Shown piece by piece: positions 40,710-49,037 of a stretch of DNA of 64,000 bases. This stretch comes from Actinomadura litoris (GTDB taxonomy: Bacteria; Actinomycetota; Actinomycetes; Streptosporangiales; Streptosporangiaceae). The stretch's first letter is position 1. Each line of letters begins with the position of its first letter. The position numbers and the translations under genes were made by a program. Under the pieces are notes generated by a model, which did no database searches, was not told where the DNA came from, and saw only the letters and a program-made list of their open reading frames with translations. The DNA lies in the NCBI RefSeq assembly GCF_009733595.1, contig NZ_WOFH01000007.1, forward strand, positions 388,403 to 452,402, read 5' to 3'.

Positions 40710-41885
40710 ATGCGTTCGATGACCATCGCGGAGCGGCGCGCGCGCCTGGCCCGGCGGCACCGGCTGGCGCCCGCCGACCGCACCGACGACCCCGCCGCGA
40801 TCGCCCGTTCCCTGGTGGTGCTGCACGCCACCGACCCCGCGACGGTGTTCCTGTCGGTGGCGGCGCGCAGCGCGCGGGCCGTCCCGGCCGACGTCGAGCG
40901 GGCCCTGTACGACGACCGGTCCCTGCTGCGGATGCTCGCGATGCGGCGCACCATGTTCGTGGCGCCGGTCGAGCTGGTCCCGATCCTCCAGGCGTCCACG
41001 GCCGAGGCGCTGGCCGACAAGCAGCGCCGCACCTACACGCGGTTCGTCGAGAAGGCGGGCGTGGTCGAGGACGCCGACGCCTTCTTCCGGGACGTCGCCG
41101 AGAGCGCCCACCGCGCCCTGCTGGCCCGCGGCGAGGCGACCGGCGCGCAGCTCGGCGCCGACGAGCCCCGGCTGCGCACCCAGATCGACCCGGCGCCCGG
41201 CAAGTCCTACTCCAAGCCCACGAGCATCACGACCTGGGTGCTGGTCACCCTCGGCTGCGAGGGGCGGATCGTGCGCGGCCGCCCGAACGGCACCTGGATC
41301 AGCAGCCAGTACCGCTGGTCGCCGGTCGAGGCGTGGCTGCCCGGCGGCATCCCCTCCGTCCCCGCCGACGAGGCCGCCGCCGCGCTCGTCGAGCGCTGGC
41401 TGCGCGCCTTCGGCCCCGCGCCGCTCAGCGACCTGCGCTGGTGGACGGGCTGGAGCGCCACCGCCGTCCGCAAGGCCCTCGCCCCCCTCGACGTCGCCGA
41501 GGTCGACCTCGGCGGGACGACCGGCCTCGTCCTCGCCGACGACCTGGAGCCGGCCGCCCCGGCCGAGCCGTGGGCGGCGCTGCTGCCCGCCCTCGACCCG
41601 ACCCCGATGGGCTGGCAGGAGCGCGGCTGGTTCCTCGGCGGGCACGGCCCGTCGCTGTTCGACCGCAACGGCAACATCGGCCCGTCCCTGTGGTGGGACG
41701 GGCGGATCGTCGGCGGCTGGGCGCAGCGCGCCGACGGCGAGATCGTCCTGCGGTTCCTGGAGGACGCCGGCGCCGACGCGCGGGCCGCCGCCGAGCGGGA
41801 GGCCGAGCGCATGGCCGCCTGGTACGGCGGCATCCGCGCGGTCCCGCGCTTCCGCACACCGCTGGAACGCGAGCTCACCGCCTGA
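40710..41885 (+). CDS. Winged-helix DNA-binding protein, AlkZ-like (HTH_42)
   Basis: This 391-residue protein belongs to the winged-helix superfamily that includes the DNA glycosylases AlkZ and YcaQ. These unhook interstrand crosslinks and are often found with genotoxin producers. Tandem helical and winged domains are suggested by SLVVLHATDPATVFLSVAARS (N-terminal), TSITTWVLVTLGCEGRIVRGRPNGTW, LSDLRWWTGWSATAVRKAL and LLPALDPTPMGWQERGW. The catalytic QxQ of AlkZ is not evident, so it may be a catalytically different member (AlkX-like). It is monocistronic, starting MRSMTIAERRAR. Confidence 0.85.
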   Translation: MRSMTIAERRARLARRHRLAPADRTDDPAAIARSLVVLHATDPATVFLSVAARSARAVPADVERALYDDRSLLRMLAMRRTMFVAPVELVPILQASTAEALADKQRRTYTRFVEKAGVVEDADAFFRDVAESAHRALLARGEATGAQLGADEPRLRTQIDPAPGKSYSKPTSITTWVLVTLGCEGRIVRGRPNGTWISSQYRWSPVEAWLPGGIPSVPADEAAAALVERWLRAFGPAPLSDLRWWTGWSATAVRKALAPLDVAEVDLGGTTGLVLADDLEPAAPAEPWAALLPALDPTPMGWQERGWFLGGHGPSLFDRNGNIGPSLWWDGRIVGGWAQRADGEIVLRFLEDAGADARAAAEREAERMAAWYGGIRAVPRFRTPLERELTA

Positions 41886-41902
41886 CCCGGCCGCCGCCCC
41901 GA

Positions 41903-42517
41903 TCAGTACGGGTGCACCAGGGCCTGGTCGCGGCGGCGCCTGGCGTTGTTGCGGCGGATCGCCACGAACGCGAACCCGAGCACCGCGAACACCGTCAGCG
42001 GCAGCCCGACGACCAGGGACATGCCGAGGTAGAAGTCCTGGGTGTCGTCCGGCGTCACCAGCACCCGGCCGCCGGGGCCGCGGCAGGTCAGCAGCCCCTG
42101 CCCGCTCACCGGCGCCTCGAACGTGGCGGCGTAGGAGTAGCCCGCCTTGTCGTTGGCGCTCCAGGAGTTCTTGCGCGTCAGCCTGACGTCACTGGACTGG
42201 CTGCCCTGCTGGACGGTGCAGGCGTAGGGCGCGGACTGGCCGCCGCGGACGTACAGGAAGTAGTTGTAGCCCCCTACCAGGTCCACGGCCACGCCCTGCC
42301 TGGGGTCGCCCGACTTCGGCGACGCCGAGGCGACGCCGGGGTCGTTCACCGCGAGGCCCACCATGAGCCCGATCGCGATCAGGGCCGCGGCGAGGAACGC
42401 GACCGGCAGCGCGTACCAGCCCGCGCTCGGCTTGATCGGCGGCGGCGCCCAGGCGGGGCCCGGGGGGAGCGGCCCCCCGGGCGGCGGTCCCATCGGTGGA
42501 TTCGCCCCGGGCCACAT
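41903..42517 (-). CDS. Two-segment membrane protein with Pro-rich N-terminus
   Basis: This 204-residue protein starts with about 30 Pro/Gly-rich cytoplasmic residues (MWPGANPPMGPPPGGPLPPG). A membrane segment (ALPVAFLAAALIAIGLMVGL, about 37-56) leads to an extracytoplasmic domain of about 100 residues with two Cys (YACTVQQG, LLTCRGPGG) that probably pair. A second segment (MSLVVGLPLTVFAVLGFAFVAI, about 168-189) is followed by an Arg-rich tail. I do not recognise the family. It is convergent with the AlkZ-like gene and upstream of hisF in orientation. Confidence 0.72.
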   Translation of the reverse strand: MWPGANPPMGPPPGGPLPPGPAWAPPPIKPSAGWYALPVAFLAAALIAIGLMVGLAVNDPGVASASPKSGDPRQGVAVDLVGGYNYFLYVRGGQSAPYACTVQQGSQSSDVRLTRKNSWSANDKAGYSYAATFEAPVSGQGLLTCRGPGGRVLVTPDDTQDFYLGMSLVVGLPLTVFAVLGFAFVAIRRNNARRRRDQALVHPY

Positions 42518-42598
42518 CGTCGCACTCCCTCTTGCCGTGTTCTGATCGCCACGATCCCAGACAAACCGGCGACCCGCCAGCGCCGCCCCGAAGGCCGT

Positions 42599-43360
42599 TC
42601 AGCGGACGGGCCGCCCCGCCGCCTCCAGCGCCGCCTTGACCTCGGGGATCGTCAGCTCGCCGAAGTGGAAGACGCTCGCGGCGAGGACCGCGTCGGCGCC
42701 CGCCTCGACCGCGGGCGCGAAGTGCGCGACCTCCCCCGCGCCGCCGCTGGCGATGACCGGCACCGTGACCGCAGCGCGCACCCGGCGGAGCATCTCCAGG
42801 TCGAAGCCCGCCTTGGTGCCGTCGGCGTCCATCGAGTTCAGCAGGATCTCCCCGACGCCGAGGTCCTGGCCACGCCGGGCCCACTCGACCGCGTCGATGC
42901 CGGTGCCCTCGCGGCCGCCGTGGGTGGTGACCTCGAACCCGGACGCGGTGCCCGGCGCGCGGCGCGCGTCCACCGACAGCACCACGCACTGCGACCCGAA
43001 CCGGTGCGCGGCCTCGCGCAGGAACTCCGGCCGCGCGATCGCGGCGGTGTTCACCGACACCTTGTCGGCGCCCGCGCGCAGCAGCCGGTCGACGTCCTCG
43101 ACGGTGCGGACGCCGCCGCCGACGGTCAGCGGGATGAACACCTGCTCGGCCGTGCGCCGCACCACCTCGTAGGTGGTGGACCGGTCGCCGCTGGAGGCGG
43201 TGATGTCCAGGAACGTCAGCTCGTCGGCGCCCTCGGCGTCGTAGCGGCGGGCCAGCTCGACCGGGTCGCCCGCGTCCCGCAGGTTCTGGAAGTTGACGCC
43301 CTTGACCACGCGCCCGGCGTCGACGTCCAGGCACGGGATCACCCTGACCGCCACGCTCAC
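42599..43360 (-). CDS. hisF: Imidazole glycerol phosphate synthase cyclase subunit
   Basis: With HisH this converts PRFAR plus ammonia to imidazole glycerol phosphate and AICAR. It has 253 residues. The two catalytic Asp are in VIPCLDVDAGRVVKGVNF and LLNSMDADGTKAGF. ITASSGDRSTTYEVVRRTAEQVFIPLTVGGGVR and PVIASGGAGEVAHF form phosphate sites. GTG overlaps the stop of priA as GTGA. It is the last gene of this his block. Confidence 0.97.
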   Translation of the reverse strand: MSVAVRVIPCLDVDAGRVVKGVNFQNLRDAGDPVELARRYDAEGADELTFLDITASSGDRSTTYEVVRRTAEQVFIPLTVGGGVRTVEDVDRLLRAGADKVSVNTAAIARPEFLREAAHRFGSQCVVLSVDARRAPGTASGFEVTTHGGREGTGIDAVEWARRGQDLGVGEILLNSMDADGTKAGFDLEMLRRVRAAVTVPVIASGGAGEVAHFAPAVEAGADAVLAASVFHFGELTIPEVKAALEAAGRPVR

Positions 43361-44076
43361 CTGACGGCCTCCAGGGCCTCTTCCAGCGTGAACGCGCCCG
43401 CGTACAGGGCCTTGCCGACGATCGCGCCCTCGACGCCGTCCGGGACGAGCCCGGCGAGCGCCCGCAGGTCCTCCAGCGACGAGACGCCCCCGGAGGCGAC
43501 GACCGGCCTGTCGGTGCGCGCGCACACCTCGCGCAGCAGCTCGGTGTTGGGGCCGCGCAGCGTGCCGTCCTTGGTGACGTCGGTGACGACGTAGCGCGGG
43601 CAGCCGTCCTCCTCCAGGCGGGCGAGGACCTCCCACAGGTCGCCGCCCTCGCGCGTCCAGCCGCGCGCGGCGAGGGTCGTGCCGCGCACGTCCAGGCCCA
43701 CCGCGATCCGGTCGCCGTGCGAAGCGATGATCTTCCGGCACCAGGCGGGGTCCTCCAGCGCGGCGGTCCCGATGTTGACGCGGGCGCAGCCGGTCGCGAG
43801 CGCGGCCTCCAGCGAGGCGTCGTCGCGGATCCCCCCGGACAGCTCGACCCTGACGTCCAGGCGCCCGGTGACCTCGGCGAGCAGCTCGCGGTTGGAGCCG
43901 CGGCCGAACGCGGCGTCCAGGTCGACGAGATGGATCCACTCCGCCCCCGCCCGCTGCCACGCGAGCGCGGCCTCCAGCGGCGCGCCGTAGGACGTCTCGG
44001 AGCCGGCCTCGCCCTGCACCAGGCGGACCGCCTGGCCGTCGGCGACGTCGACCGCGGGAAGGAGCGTCAAAGTCAT
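43357..44076 (-). CDS. priA: PriA: dual HisA/TrpF isomerase
   Basis: This 239-residue TIM barrel isomerises ProFAR in histidine synthesis and, in actinobacteria, also PRA in tryptophan synthesis. N-terminal LLPAVDVADGQAVRLVQGEAGSETSYG and the catalytic Asp in that segment, VELSGGIRDDASL and VTDVTKDGTLRGPN are typical. The insertion RGTTLAARGWTREGGDLWEV carries the Arg/Trp pair used by bifunctional PriA. No trpF occurs in the window's trp cluster, consistent with the dual role. It lies between hisH and hisF. Confidence 0.95.
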   Translation of the reverse strand: MTLTLLPAVDVADGQAVRLVQGEAGSETSYGAPLEAALAWQRAGAEWIHLVDLDAAFGRGSNRELLAEVTGRLDVRVELSGGIRDDASLEAALATGCARVNIGTAALEDPAWCRKIIASHGDRIAVGLDVRGTTLAARGWTREGGDLWEVLARLEEDGCPRYVVTDVTKDGTLRGPNTELLREVCARTDRPVVASGGVSSLEDLRALAGLVPDGVEGAIVGKALYAGAFTLEEALEAVR

Positions 44077-44104
44077 GCGGAAACCCTATCGAGGCGGAGA
44101 GGAC

Positions 44105-44160
44105 TGATATCGGTGGTCAGGCGAGTGTGGTCAGGCGAACGCGGTCAGGCCAGCGTGGTC
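44105..44160. repeat. 14-bp tandem repeats spanning the hisH stop codon
   Basis: On the minus strand CTGACCACGCTGGC, CTGACCGCGTTCGC and CTGACCACACTCGC, then a partial CTGACCACC, follow head to tail. The first unit encodes the last residues of HisH (LTTL) and contains most of the Ala codon before TGA. The other units extend into the 68-base hisH-priA gap. Confidence 0.8.
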
Positions 44161-44792
44161 AGCCAGTTGCGCAGGAGCGCGGCGCCCGCGTCGCCCGACT
44201 TCTCGGGATGGAACTGGGTCGCGCACAGCGGGCCGTTCTCCACGGCGGCGACGAACCGGTCGCCGTGCTCGGCCCAGGTGACCAGCGGGGGCTTCAGATG
44301 CCCGGTCGGGTCGGGCTCCAGCTCCCAGCGGCGCGCGGCGTAGGAGTGCACGAAGTAGAACCGGGTGCCGGGGTCGATCCCCGCGAACAGGTCCGACCCG
44401 GAGGGGGCGTCCACCGTGCTCCACCCCATGTGCGGGACGACCGGCGCCTCCAGCCGGTCGACCGTGCCGGGCCACTCGTCGCAGCCCTCGGTGGTGACGC
44501 CGTGCTCGATGCCCTTGGTGAACAGGATCTGCATGCCGACGCAGATGCCGAGGACGGGCCGTCCGCCCGCGAGGCGACGGCCGATGACCTGCTCCCCGCG
44601 CACCGCGCGCAGGCCCGCCATGCACGCGGCGAACGCGCCGACGCCGGGGACGACCAGCCCGTCGGCGCCGAGCGCGGTGTCCCAGTCGGAGGTCACGGTC
44701 ACCTCGGCGCGGGACCCGGCGGCGCGGGCGAGCGCGCGCTCGGCCGAGCGCAGGTTCCCCGAGCCGTAGTCCAGGACGGCGACCCTCCTCAC
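44145..44792 (-). CDS. hisH: Imidazole glycerol phosphate synthase glutaminase subunit
   Basis: This class I glutamine amidotransferase supplies ammonia to HisF. It has 215 residues. The triad Cys is in PVLGICVGMQILF, and His and Glu are in CATQFHPEKSG. VAVLDYGSGNLRS at the N-terminus and MGWSTVD are family features. GTG 44792 is favoured because it overlaps the preceding small-gene stop (GTGA); GTG 44798 is a two-codon alternative. Repeats begin at its stop codon. Confidence 0.96.
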   Translation of the reverse strand: MRRVAVLDYGSGNLRSAERALARAAGSRAEVTVTSDWDTALGADGLVVPGVGAFAACMAGLRAVRGEQVIGRRLAGGRPVLGICVGMQILFTKGIEHGVTTEGCDEWPGTVDRLEAPVVPHMGWSTVDAPSGSDLFAGIDPGTRFYFVHSYAARRWELEPDPTGHLKPPLVTWAEHGDRFVAAVENGPLCATQFHPEKSGDAGAALLRNWLTTLA

Positions 44793-44959
44793 AGCCACAG
44801 CACTCCCCCGGCGACCGCGAGCCCGGCCAGCACCAGCACGACCAGCGCCGCGATCTTCAGCCCCTGCTTGACGAAGCTGTAGACGCCCGCGAGCAGGAAC
44901 GCCGCGACCGCGAAGACCACGACGTTGCCGTAGGTGAACTCCACCCCGCCGACCTCCAC
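44789..44959 (-). CDS. 56-residue two-segment membrane protein inside the his operon
   Basis: GTG 44959 opens two bases after the hisB TAG and ends in a TGA that overlaps the hisH GTG. The 56 residues hold two hydrophobic stretches (NVVVFAVAAFLLAGVYSF, about 12-29, and IAALVVLVLAGLAVAGGVLWL, about 36-56) separated by the basic turn VKQGLK. The N-terminus is acidic (EVGGVEF). Tight coupling on both sides argues it is real. Small membrane proteins occur at this place in other actinomycete his operons. Function is unknown. Confidence 0.75.
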   Translation of the reverse strand: MEVGGVEFTYGNVVVFAVAAFLLAGVYSFVKQGLKIAALVVLVLAGLAVAGGVLWL

Positions 44960-44961
44960 GG

Positions 44962-45555
44962 CTACAGCGCCCCCTTGGTGGAGGGCACGCCGTGCACCTT
45001 CGGGTCGAACGCGACCGCGTCGCGCAGCGCACGGGCGAGGGCCTTGAACTGCGCCTCCACGATGTGGTGGGCGTTGCGGCCGTAGGGGACGTGGACGTGC
45101 AGCGCGATCCGGGCGTGCGAGACGAACGATTCGAGCACGTGCCGGGTCATCGTCGTGTCGTACTCGGGGCCGATCATCGGGGCCATGCCCGCGGGCTCGG
45201 AGTGCACGAGGTAGGGGCGGCCCGACACGTCCACGGTGACCTGCGCGAGCGCCTCGTCCAGCGGGATCGAGGCGTCGGCGAAGCGGTGGATGCCGGCCTT
45301 GTCGCCGAGCGCCTCGGCGAAGGCCTGGCCGAGCGCGATCGCGGTGTCCTCGATCGTGTGGTGGCTGTCGATGTGCAGGTCGCCGGTGGTCTTGACGGTC
45401 AGGTCGAACGACCCGTGCTTGCCGAGCTGGGCCAGCATGTGGTCGAAGAACCCCACGCCGGTCGCCACGTCGACCCGTCCGGTGCCGTCCAGGTCGATCT
45501 CGACGAGGACGCGGGTCTCGCTGGTCCCGCGTTCGACCCGTCCCTTGCGCGTCAC
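44962..45555 (-). CDS. hisB: Imidazoleglycerol-phosphate dehydratase
   Basis: This manganese enzyme dehydrates imidazole glycerol phosphate to imidazole acetol phosphate. It has 197 residues, monofunctional, without a fused phosphatase. The metal-binding motifs are GFFDHMLAQLGKHG and HIDSHHTIEDTAIALGQAF. ARIALHVHVPYGRNAHHIVEAQFKALARAL near the end supplies the second His cluster. Its start overlaps the hisC stop by 4 bases, and it is followed at once by a tiny membrane gene. Confidence 0.97.
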   Translation of the reverse strand: MTRKGRVERGTSETRVLVEIDLDGTGRVDVATGVGFFDHMLAQLGKHGSFDLTVKTTGDLHIDSHHTIEDTAIALGQAFAEALGDKAGIHRFADASIPLDEALAQVTVDVSGRPYLVHSEPAGMAPMIGPEYDTTMTRHVLESFVSHARIALHVHVPYGRNAHHIVEAQFKALARALRDAVAFDPKVHGVPSTKGAL

Positions 45556-46670
45556 GAACTCTCCTCCAGTGCTTGCGGATCAGTCAGGGCGGCGCTCAGC
45601 GCGGCGCGGAACGCGGCCATCTCCGCCGGGGTCCCGACGCTGACCCGCAGCCATTCCGGCGGGCCCACCTCGCGGATCAGGACGCCGCGCGCCAGCATGC
45701 CCTCCCAGACCGCGCGGCGGTCGGGGAACGTCCCGAACAGGACGAAGTTGGCGTCGGAGTCGGCCACCCGCAGCCCGAGCCCGCGCAGCCACGCGACGGT
45801 CCGGTCGCGCTCGCCGCGCAGGGCCTCGACGCCGCCGAGCAGCTCCTCGCCGTGCGCGAGCGCCGTGCGGGCGACCGCCTGGGTCACCGCCGACAGATGG
45901 TAGGGCAGCCGGACGAGCAGCAGCGCGTCGACCACCGCCGGATGGGCGGCGAGGTAGCCGAGCCGGGTCCCGGCCATCGCGAACGCCTTCGACATCGTCC
46001 GCGTGACGATCAGGCGCGGGTGGCGCTCCAGCAGCGTCAGCGCGGACGGGGTGCCGGCGCGGCGGAACTCCGCGTACGCCTCGTCCACCACGACCATGCC
46101 GGGCGCGGCGCGCAGCACGGCCTCGATCGCCTCCAGCGGCAGCGCGGTGCCGGTCGGGTTGTTGGGCGAGGTGAGGAACACGACGTCGGGCCGGTGCTCG
46201 CGGACGGCGGCGACCGCGCGGGCCGGGTCGAGGCCGAAGTCGGCGTCGCGGGAGGCGTCCACCCAGCGGGTCCCCGACACGCGGGTGATGATCGGGTGCA
46301 TCGAGTACGACGGCTCGAAGCCGAGCGCGGTGCGCCCCGCGCCGCCGAACGCCTGGAGGATCTGCTGGATGATCTCGTTGGAGCCGTTCGCGGCCCACAC
46401 CCGGCGGCCGGACAGGCCCGCGCCCGGCGTGTCGGCGTTCAGGAACGCCGCGAGGTCGTCGCGCAGCGCGGCCGCGTCGCGGTCGGGGTAGCGGTTGAGG
46501 GTCCCGGCGACGTCCATGACGGCCTCGCCGAGCGCCTTCACCAGCCGCTCGGACGGCGGGTAGGGGTTCTCGTTGGTGTTCAGCGCGCAGGGCACGTCGA
46601 GCTGCGGGGCGCCGTAGGGCTCCCGGCCGCGCAGGTCGTCGCGGATCGGCAGGTCGTCCAGCGAGGTCAC
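45552..46670 (-). CDS. hisC: Histidinol-phosphate aminotransferase
   Basis: This PLP enzyme transfers an amino group from glutamate to imidazole acetol phosphate. It has 372 residues. Substrate-binding Asn residues appear in NTNENPYPPS, and ANGSNEIIQQIL and FLTSPNNPTGTALP follow. VVVDEAYAEFRR carries the PLP Asp/Tyr, and the PLP Lys is in VTRTMSKAFAMAGTRLGYL. GTG overlaps the hisD stop as GTGA. Because PLP aminotransferases are often broad, it may also act on other amino acids. Confidence 0.96.
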   Translation of the reverse strand: MTSLDDLPIRDDLRGREPYGAPQLDVPCALNTNENPYPPSERLVKALGEAVMDVAGTLNRYPDRDAAALRDDLAAFLNADTPGAGLSGRRVWAANGSNEIIQQILQAFGGAGRTALGFEPSYSMHPIITRVSGTRWVDASRDADFGLDPARAVAAVREHRPDVVFLTSPNNPTGTALPLEAIEAVLRAAPGMVVVDEAYAEFRRAGTPSALTLLERHPRLIVTRTMSKAFAMAGTRLGYLAAHPAVVDALLLVRLPYHLSAVTQAVARTALAHGEELLGGVEALRGERDRTVAWLRGLGLRVADSDANFVLFGTFPDRRAVWEGMLARGVLIREVGPPEWLRVSVGTPAEMAAFRAALSAALTDPQALEESS

Positions 46671-47974
46671 GAGGGCACCTCCCAGCCGAACCGGGCCTTC
46701 AGCGCGGCGCCGTGGGCGGGCAGGTCCTCGGCCTCGGCGAGCGCGACGACGCGCCCGGTGGCCTCCGCGAGCGCGTCCCGGTCGTACTCGACGACGTGGA
46801 CGCCGCGCAGGAACGACTGCACCGACAGCCCCGAGGAGTGGCAGGCGCAGCCGCCGGTCGGCAGGACGTGGTTGGACCCGGCGAGGTAGTCGCCGAGCGA
46901 CACCGGCGCGTGCCGTCCGACGAAGATCGCCCCGGCGTTGCGGACGCGGGCGGCGACCTCCGCCGCGTCGGCGGTGTGGATCTCCAGGTGCTCGGCGGCG
47001 TAGGCGTCCACGACGGCCAGGCCGGCCTCGACCGAGTCGACCAGGACGATGCCGGACTGCCGCCCGGCGAGCGCCTCGGTGATCCGCCCGGTGTGCTTCG
47101 TGCGCGCGACCTGCGCCGCCAGCTCGGCCTCGACCTCGCCCGCGAGCCGCGGGGAGTCGGTGACCAGGACGGCGGCGGCGAGCACGTCGTGCTCGGCCTG
47201 GCTGATCAGGTCGGCGGCGACCTCCGCCGCGTCGGCGGTGCCGTCGGCGAGGATCGCGATCTCGGTCGGGCCCGCCTCGGCGTCGATGCCGATCACGCCC
47301 TTGAGCAGCCGCTTGGCGGCGGCGACGTAGACGTTGCCGGGCCCGGTGACGAGGTCGGCGCGGGCGCAGTCGGCGGTGCCGTAGGCGAACATCGCGACGG
47401 CCTGGGCGCCGCCGACGGCGTGCACCTCCTCGACCCCGAGGAGCGCGCAGGCCGCGAGGATCGCCGGGTGCGGCAGCCCCCCGAACTCCCTCTGCGCGGG
47501 CGAGGTGACCGCGAGCGACCCGACCCCGGCCTCCTGCGCGGGGACGACGTTCATGACCACGCTGGAGGGGTAGACCGCCCGCCCGCCCGGCACGTACAGC
47601 CCGACCCGCCCGACCGGGATCCACCGCTCGGTGACCGTGCCGCCCGGCACGACCTGCGTGGTGACCTCGCCGCGGCGCTGCGCCCGGTGCACGACGCGGG
47701 CGCGGCGGATGCTCTCCTCCAGCGCGTCCCGGACGGCCGGGTCGAGCCCGGCGAGGGCCGCGTGGATCTCCTCGACCGGGACGCGGCTGCTCTCCCGGTC
47801 CACCCCGTCGAACGCCCTGGTGTGCTCCCGGACCGCCGCCGCGCCGCGATGGCGCACGTCCGCGCAGATGGGCCGCACCTTGTCCAGGGCGGCCTCGACG
47901 TCGAGTTCGGCGCGGGGCAGCACGGAGCGCAGGTCGCCCGGAAGGGGACCGCGCAGGTCGATACGGGAAATCAC
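46667..47974 (-). CDS. hisD: Histidinol dehydrogenase
   Basis: This zinc enzyme oxidises histidinol to histidine with two NAD+, the final step. It has 435 residues. The substrate and zinc regions include VTGPGNVYVAAAKRLL, IGIDAEAGPTEIAILADG and ADLISQAEHD; NHVLPTGGCACHSSGLSV is the C-terminal signature. It is the first gene of the hisD-C-B-small-H-priA-F block, and every junction is overlapping or only a few bases apart except hisH-priA. No regulatory RNA is evident in the 79-base gap before the PhzF gene. Confidence 0.97.
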   Translation of the reverse strand: MISRIDLRGPLPGDLRSVLPRAELDVEAALDKVRPICADVRHRGAAAVREHTRAFDGVDRESSRVPVEEIHAALAGLDPAVRDALEESIRRARVVHRAQRRGEVTTQVVPGGTVTERWIPVGRVGLYVPGGRAVYPSSVVMNVVPAQEAGVGSLAVTSPAQREFGGLPHPAILAACALLGVEEVHAVGGAQAVAMFAYGTADCARADLVTGPGNVYVAAAKRLLKGVIGIDAEAGPTEIAILADGTADAAEVAADLISQAEHDVLAAAVLVTDSPRLAGEVEAELAAQVARTKHTGRITEALAGRQSGIVLVDSVEAGLAVVDAYAAEHLEIHTADAAEVAARVRNAGAIFVGRHAPVSLGDYLAGSNHVLPTGGCACHSSGLSVQSFLRGVHVVEYDRDALAEATGRVVALAEAEDLPAHGAALKARFGWEVPS

Positions 47975-48053
47975 CCGCCCAGTCTACGGAGTGCGCACGG
48001 GTCACCGTCGCATCGCCCGCACGGCGTCTCACGTGCCGAGACGCGCCCGGTGG

Positions 48054-48869
48054 TCAGATCCGCAGCGTCCCGTCCAGCACGGTGACGGCGGTGCCGGTGA
48101 GGACCACCCGGTCGCCGCGCAGTTCGGCCCGCACGTACCCGCCGCGCTCGGACGCCTGGTAGCCGGTCACGGCGGCGCGGCCGAGCCGGGCGGCCCAGAA
48201 CGGGGCGAGCGCGCAGTGCGCCGACCCGGTCACCGGGTCCTCGCCGTCGCCGAGCAGCACCCGCGCGCCGAAGAACCGGGAGACGAAGTCGTACCCGCCT
48301 CCGGGCTCGGCCGCCGCGGCCGTGACGATCACGCCGCGCGCGTCGATCTCGCCGAGCGCGGCGGTGTCGGCGGCCAGCCCCCGCACCGACGCCTCGTCCG
48401 CGACCTCGACGAGCAGGTCGTTCTGGTCGTTGCGGCCGGTCCACAGCGGCGCGGCGCCGAGCGCGCCGGCCAGGCCCTCCGGCGGGTCCACCCGCGCGGC
48501 GGGGACGGCGGGGAAGTCCATCGACAGCGACCCGTCGGCGGCGCGGGTGACGGTGAGCACGCCGCTCTCGCGCGTCCGGAACCGGATCGGGGCGCCCGCG
48601 TCGACGGTGCCGGTGTCGTAGAGGGCGTGGGCGCTCGCGAGCGTGGCGTGCCCGCACAGCGCGACCTCGACGAGCGGCGTGAACCAGCGCAGCTCGAAGT
48701 CGGCGTCCGGGTCGGGCAGGGGGCGGACGTAGGCGGTCTCCGAGTGCTTCATCTCGGCGGCCACCCGCTGCATCCAGCCGGCGTCGGCGGCGTCCTGGAG
48801 CAGGCAGACCCCCGCGGGGTTGCCGGCGAACGGGCGGGCGGTGAAGGCGTCGACCACGAGCATGCGCAT
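48054..48869 (-). CDS. PhzF family isomerase/epimerase
   Basis: This 271-residue protein has a two-domain diaminopimelate-epimerase-like fold. VDAFTARPFAGNPAGVCLL is the N-terminal signature. The catalytic Glu is in AAEMKHSETAYV, and WFTPLVEVALCGHATLASAHAL and DPVTGSAHCALAPFWAARLG are the substrate motifs. The name comes from phenazine synthesis, but most members have unknown substrates and no phenazine genes are seen here. ATG 48869 was chosen over 48863; the ribosome site is weak. It is divergent from the Lon-N gene. Confidence 0.9.
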   Translation of the reverse strand: MRMLVVDAFTARPFAGNPAGVCLLQDAADAGWMQRVAAEMKHSETAYVRPLPDPDADFELRWFTPLVEVALCGHATLASAHALYDTGTVDAGAPIRFRTRESGVLTVTRAADGSLSMDFPAVPAARVDPPEGLAGALGAAPLWTGRNDQNDLLVEVADEASVRGLAADTAALGEIDARGVIVTAAAAEPGGGYDFVSRFFGARVLLGDGEDPVTGSAHCALAPFWAARLGRAAVTGYQASERGGYVRAELRGDRVVLTGTAVTVLDGTLRI

Positions 48870-49037
48870 GATCGTGACGCTACGCGCCACCGCGCGTCCG
48901 GAAGGAGGGCCAATCGGCGAAAAGTGGCCCATCGCTTCAGATTGTGAGAATTCCACAATGGGGAGATCATCGGTCCCGGCGTACGCTGGCGCACGGGGCG
49001 CCGTGCCGGAGGCGTCCCGCGAGCGTGGGAGAACCCT

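Noticed and set aside
32649..42517. A genomic island inserted into the his region
   Set aside because: Base and codon use match the flanks, and there is no integrase, tRNA target or direct repeat at the borders. Ordinary rearrangement is sufficient.
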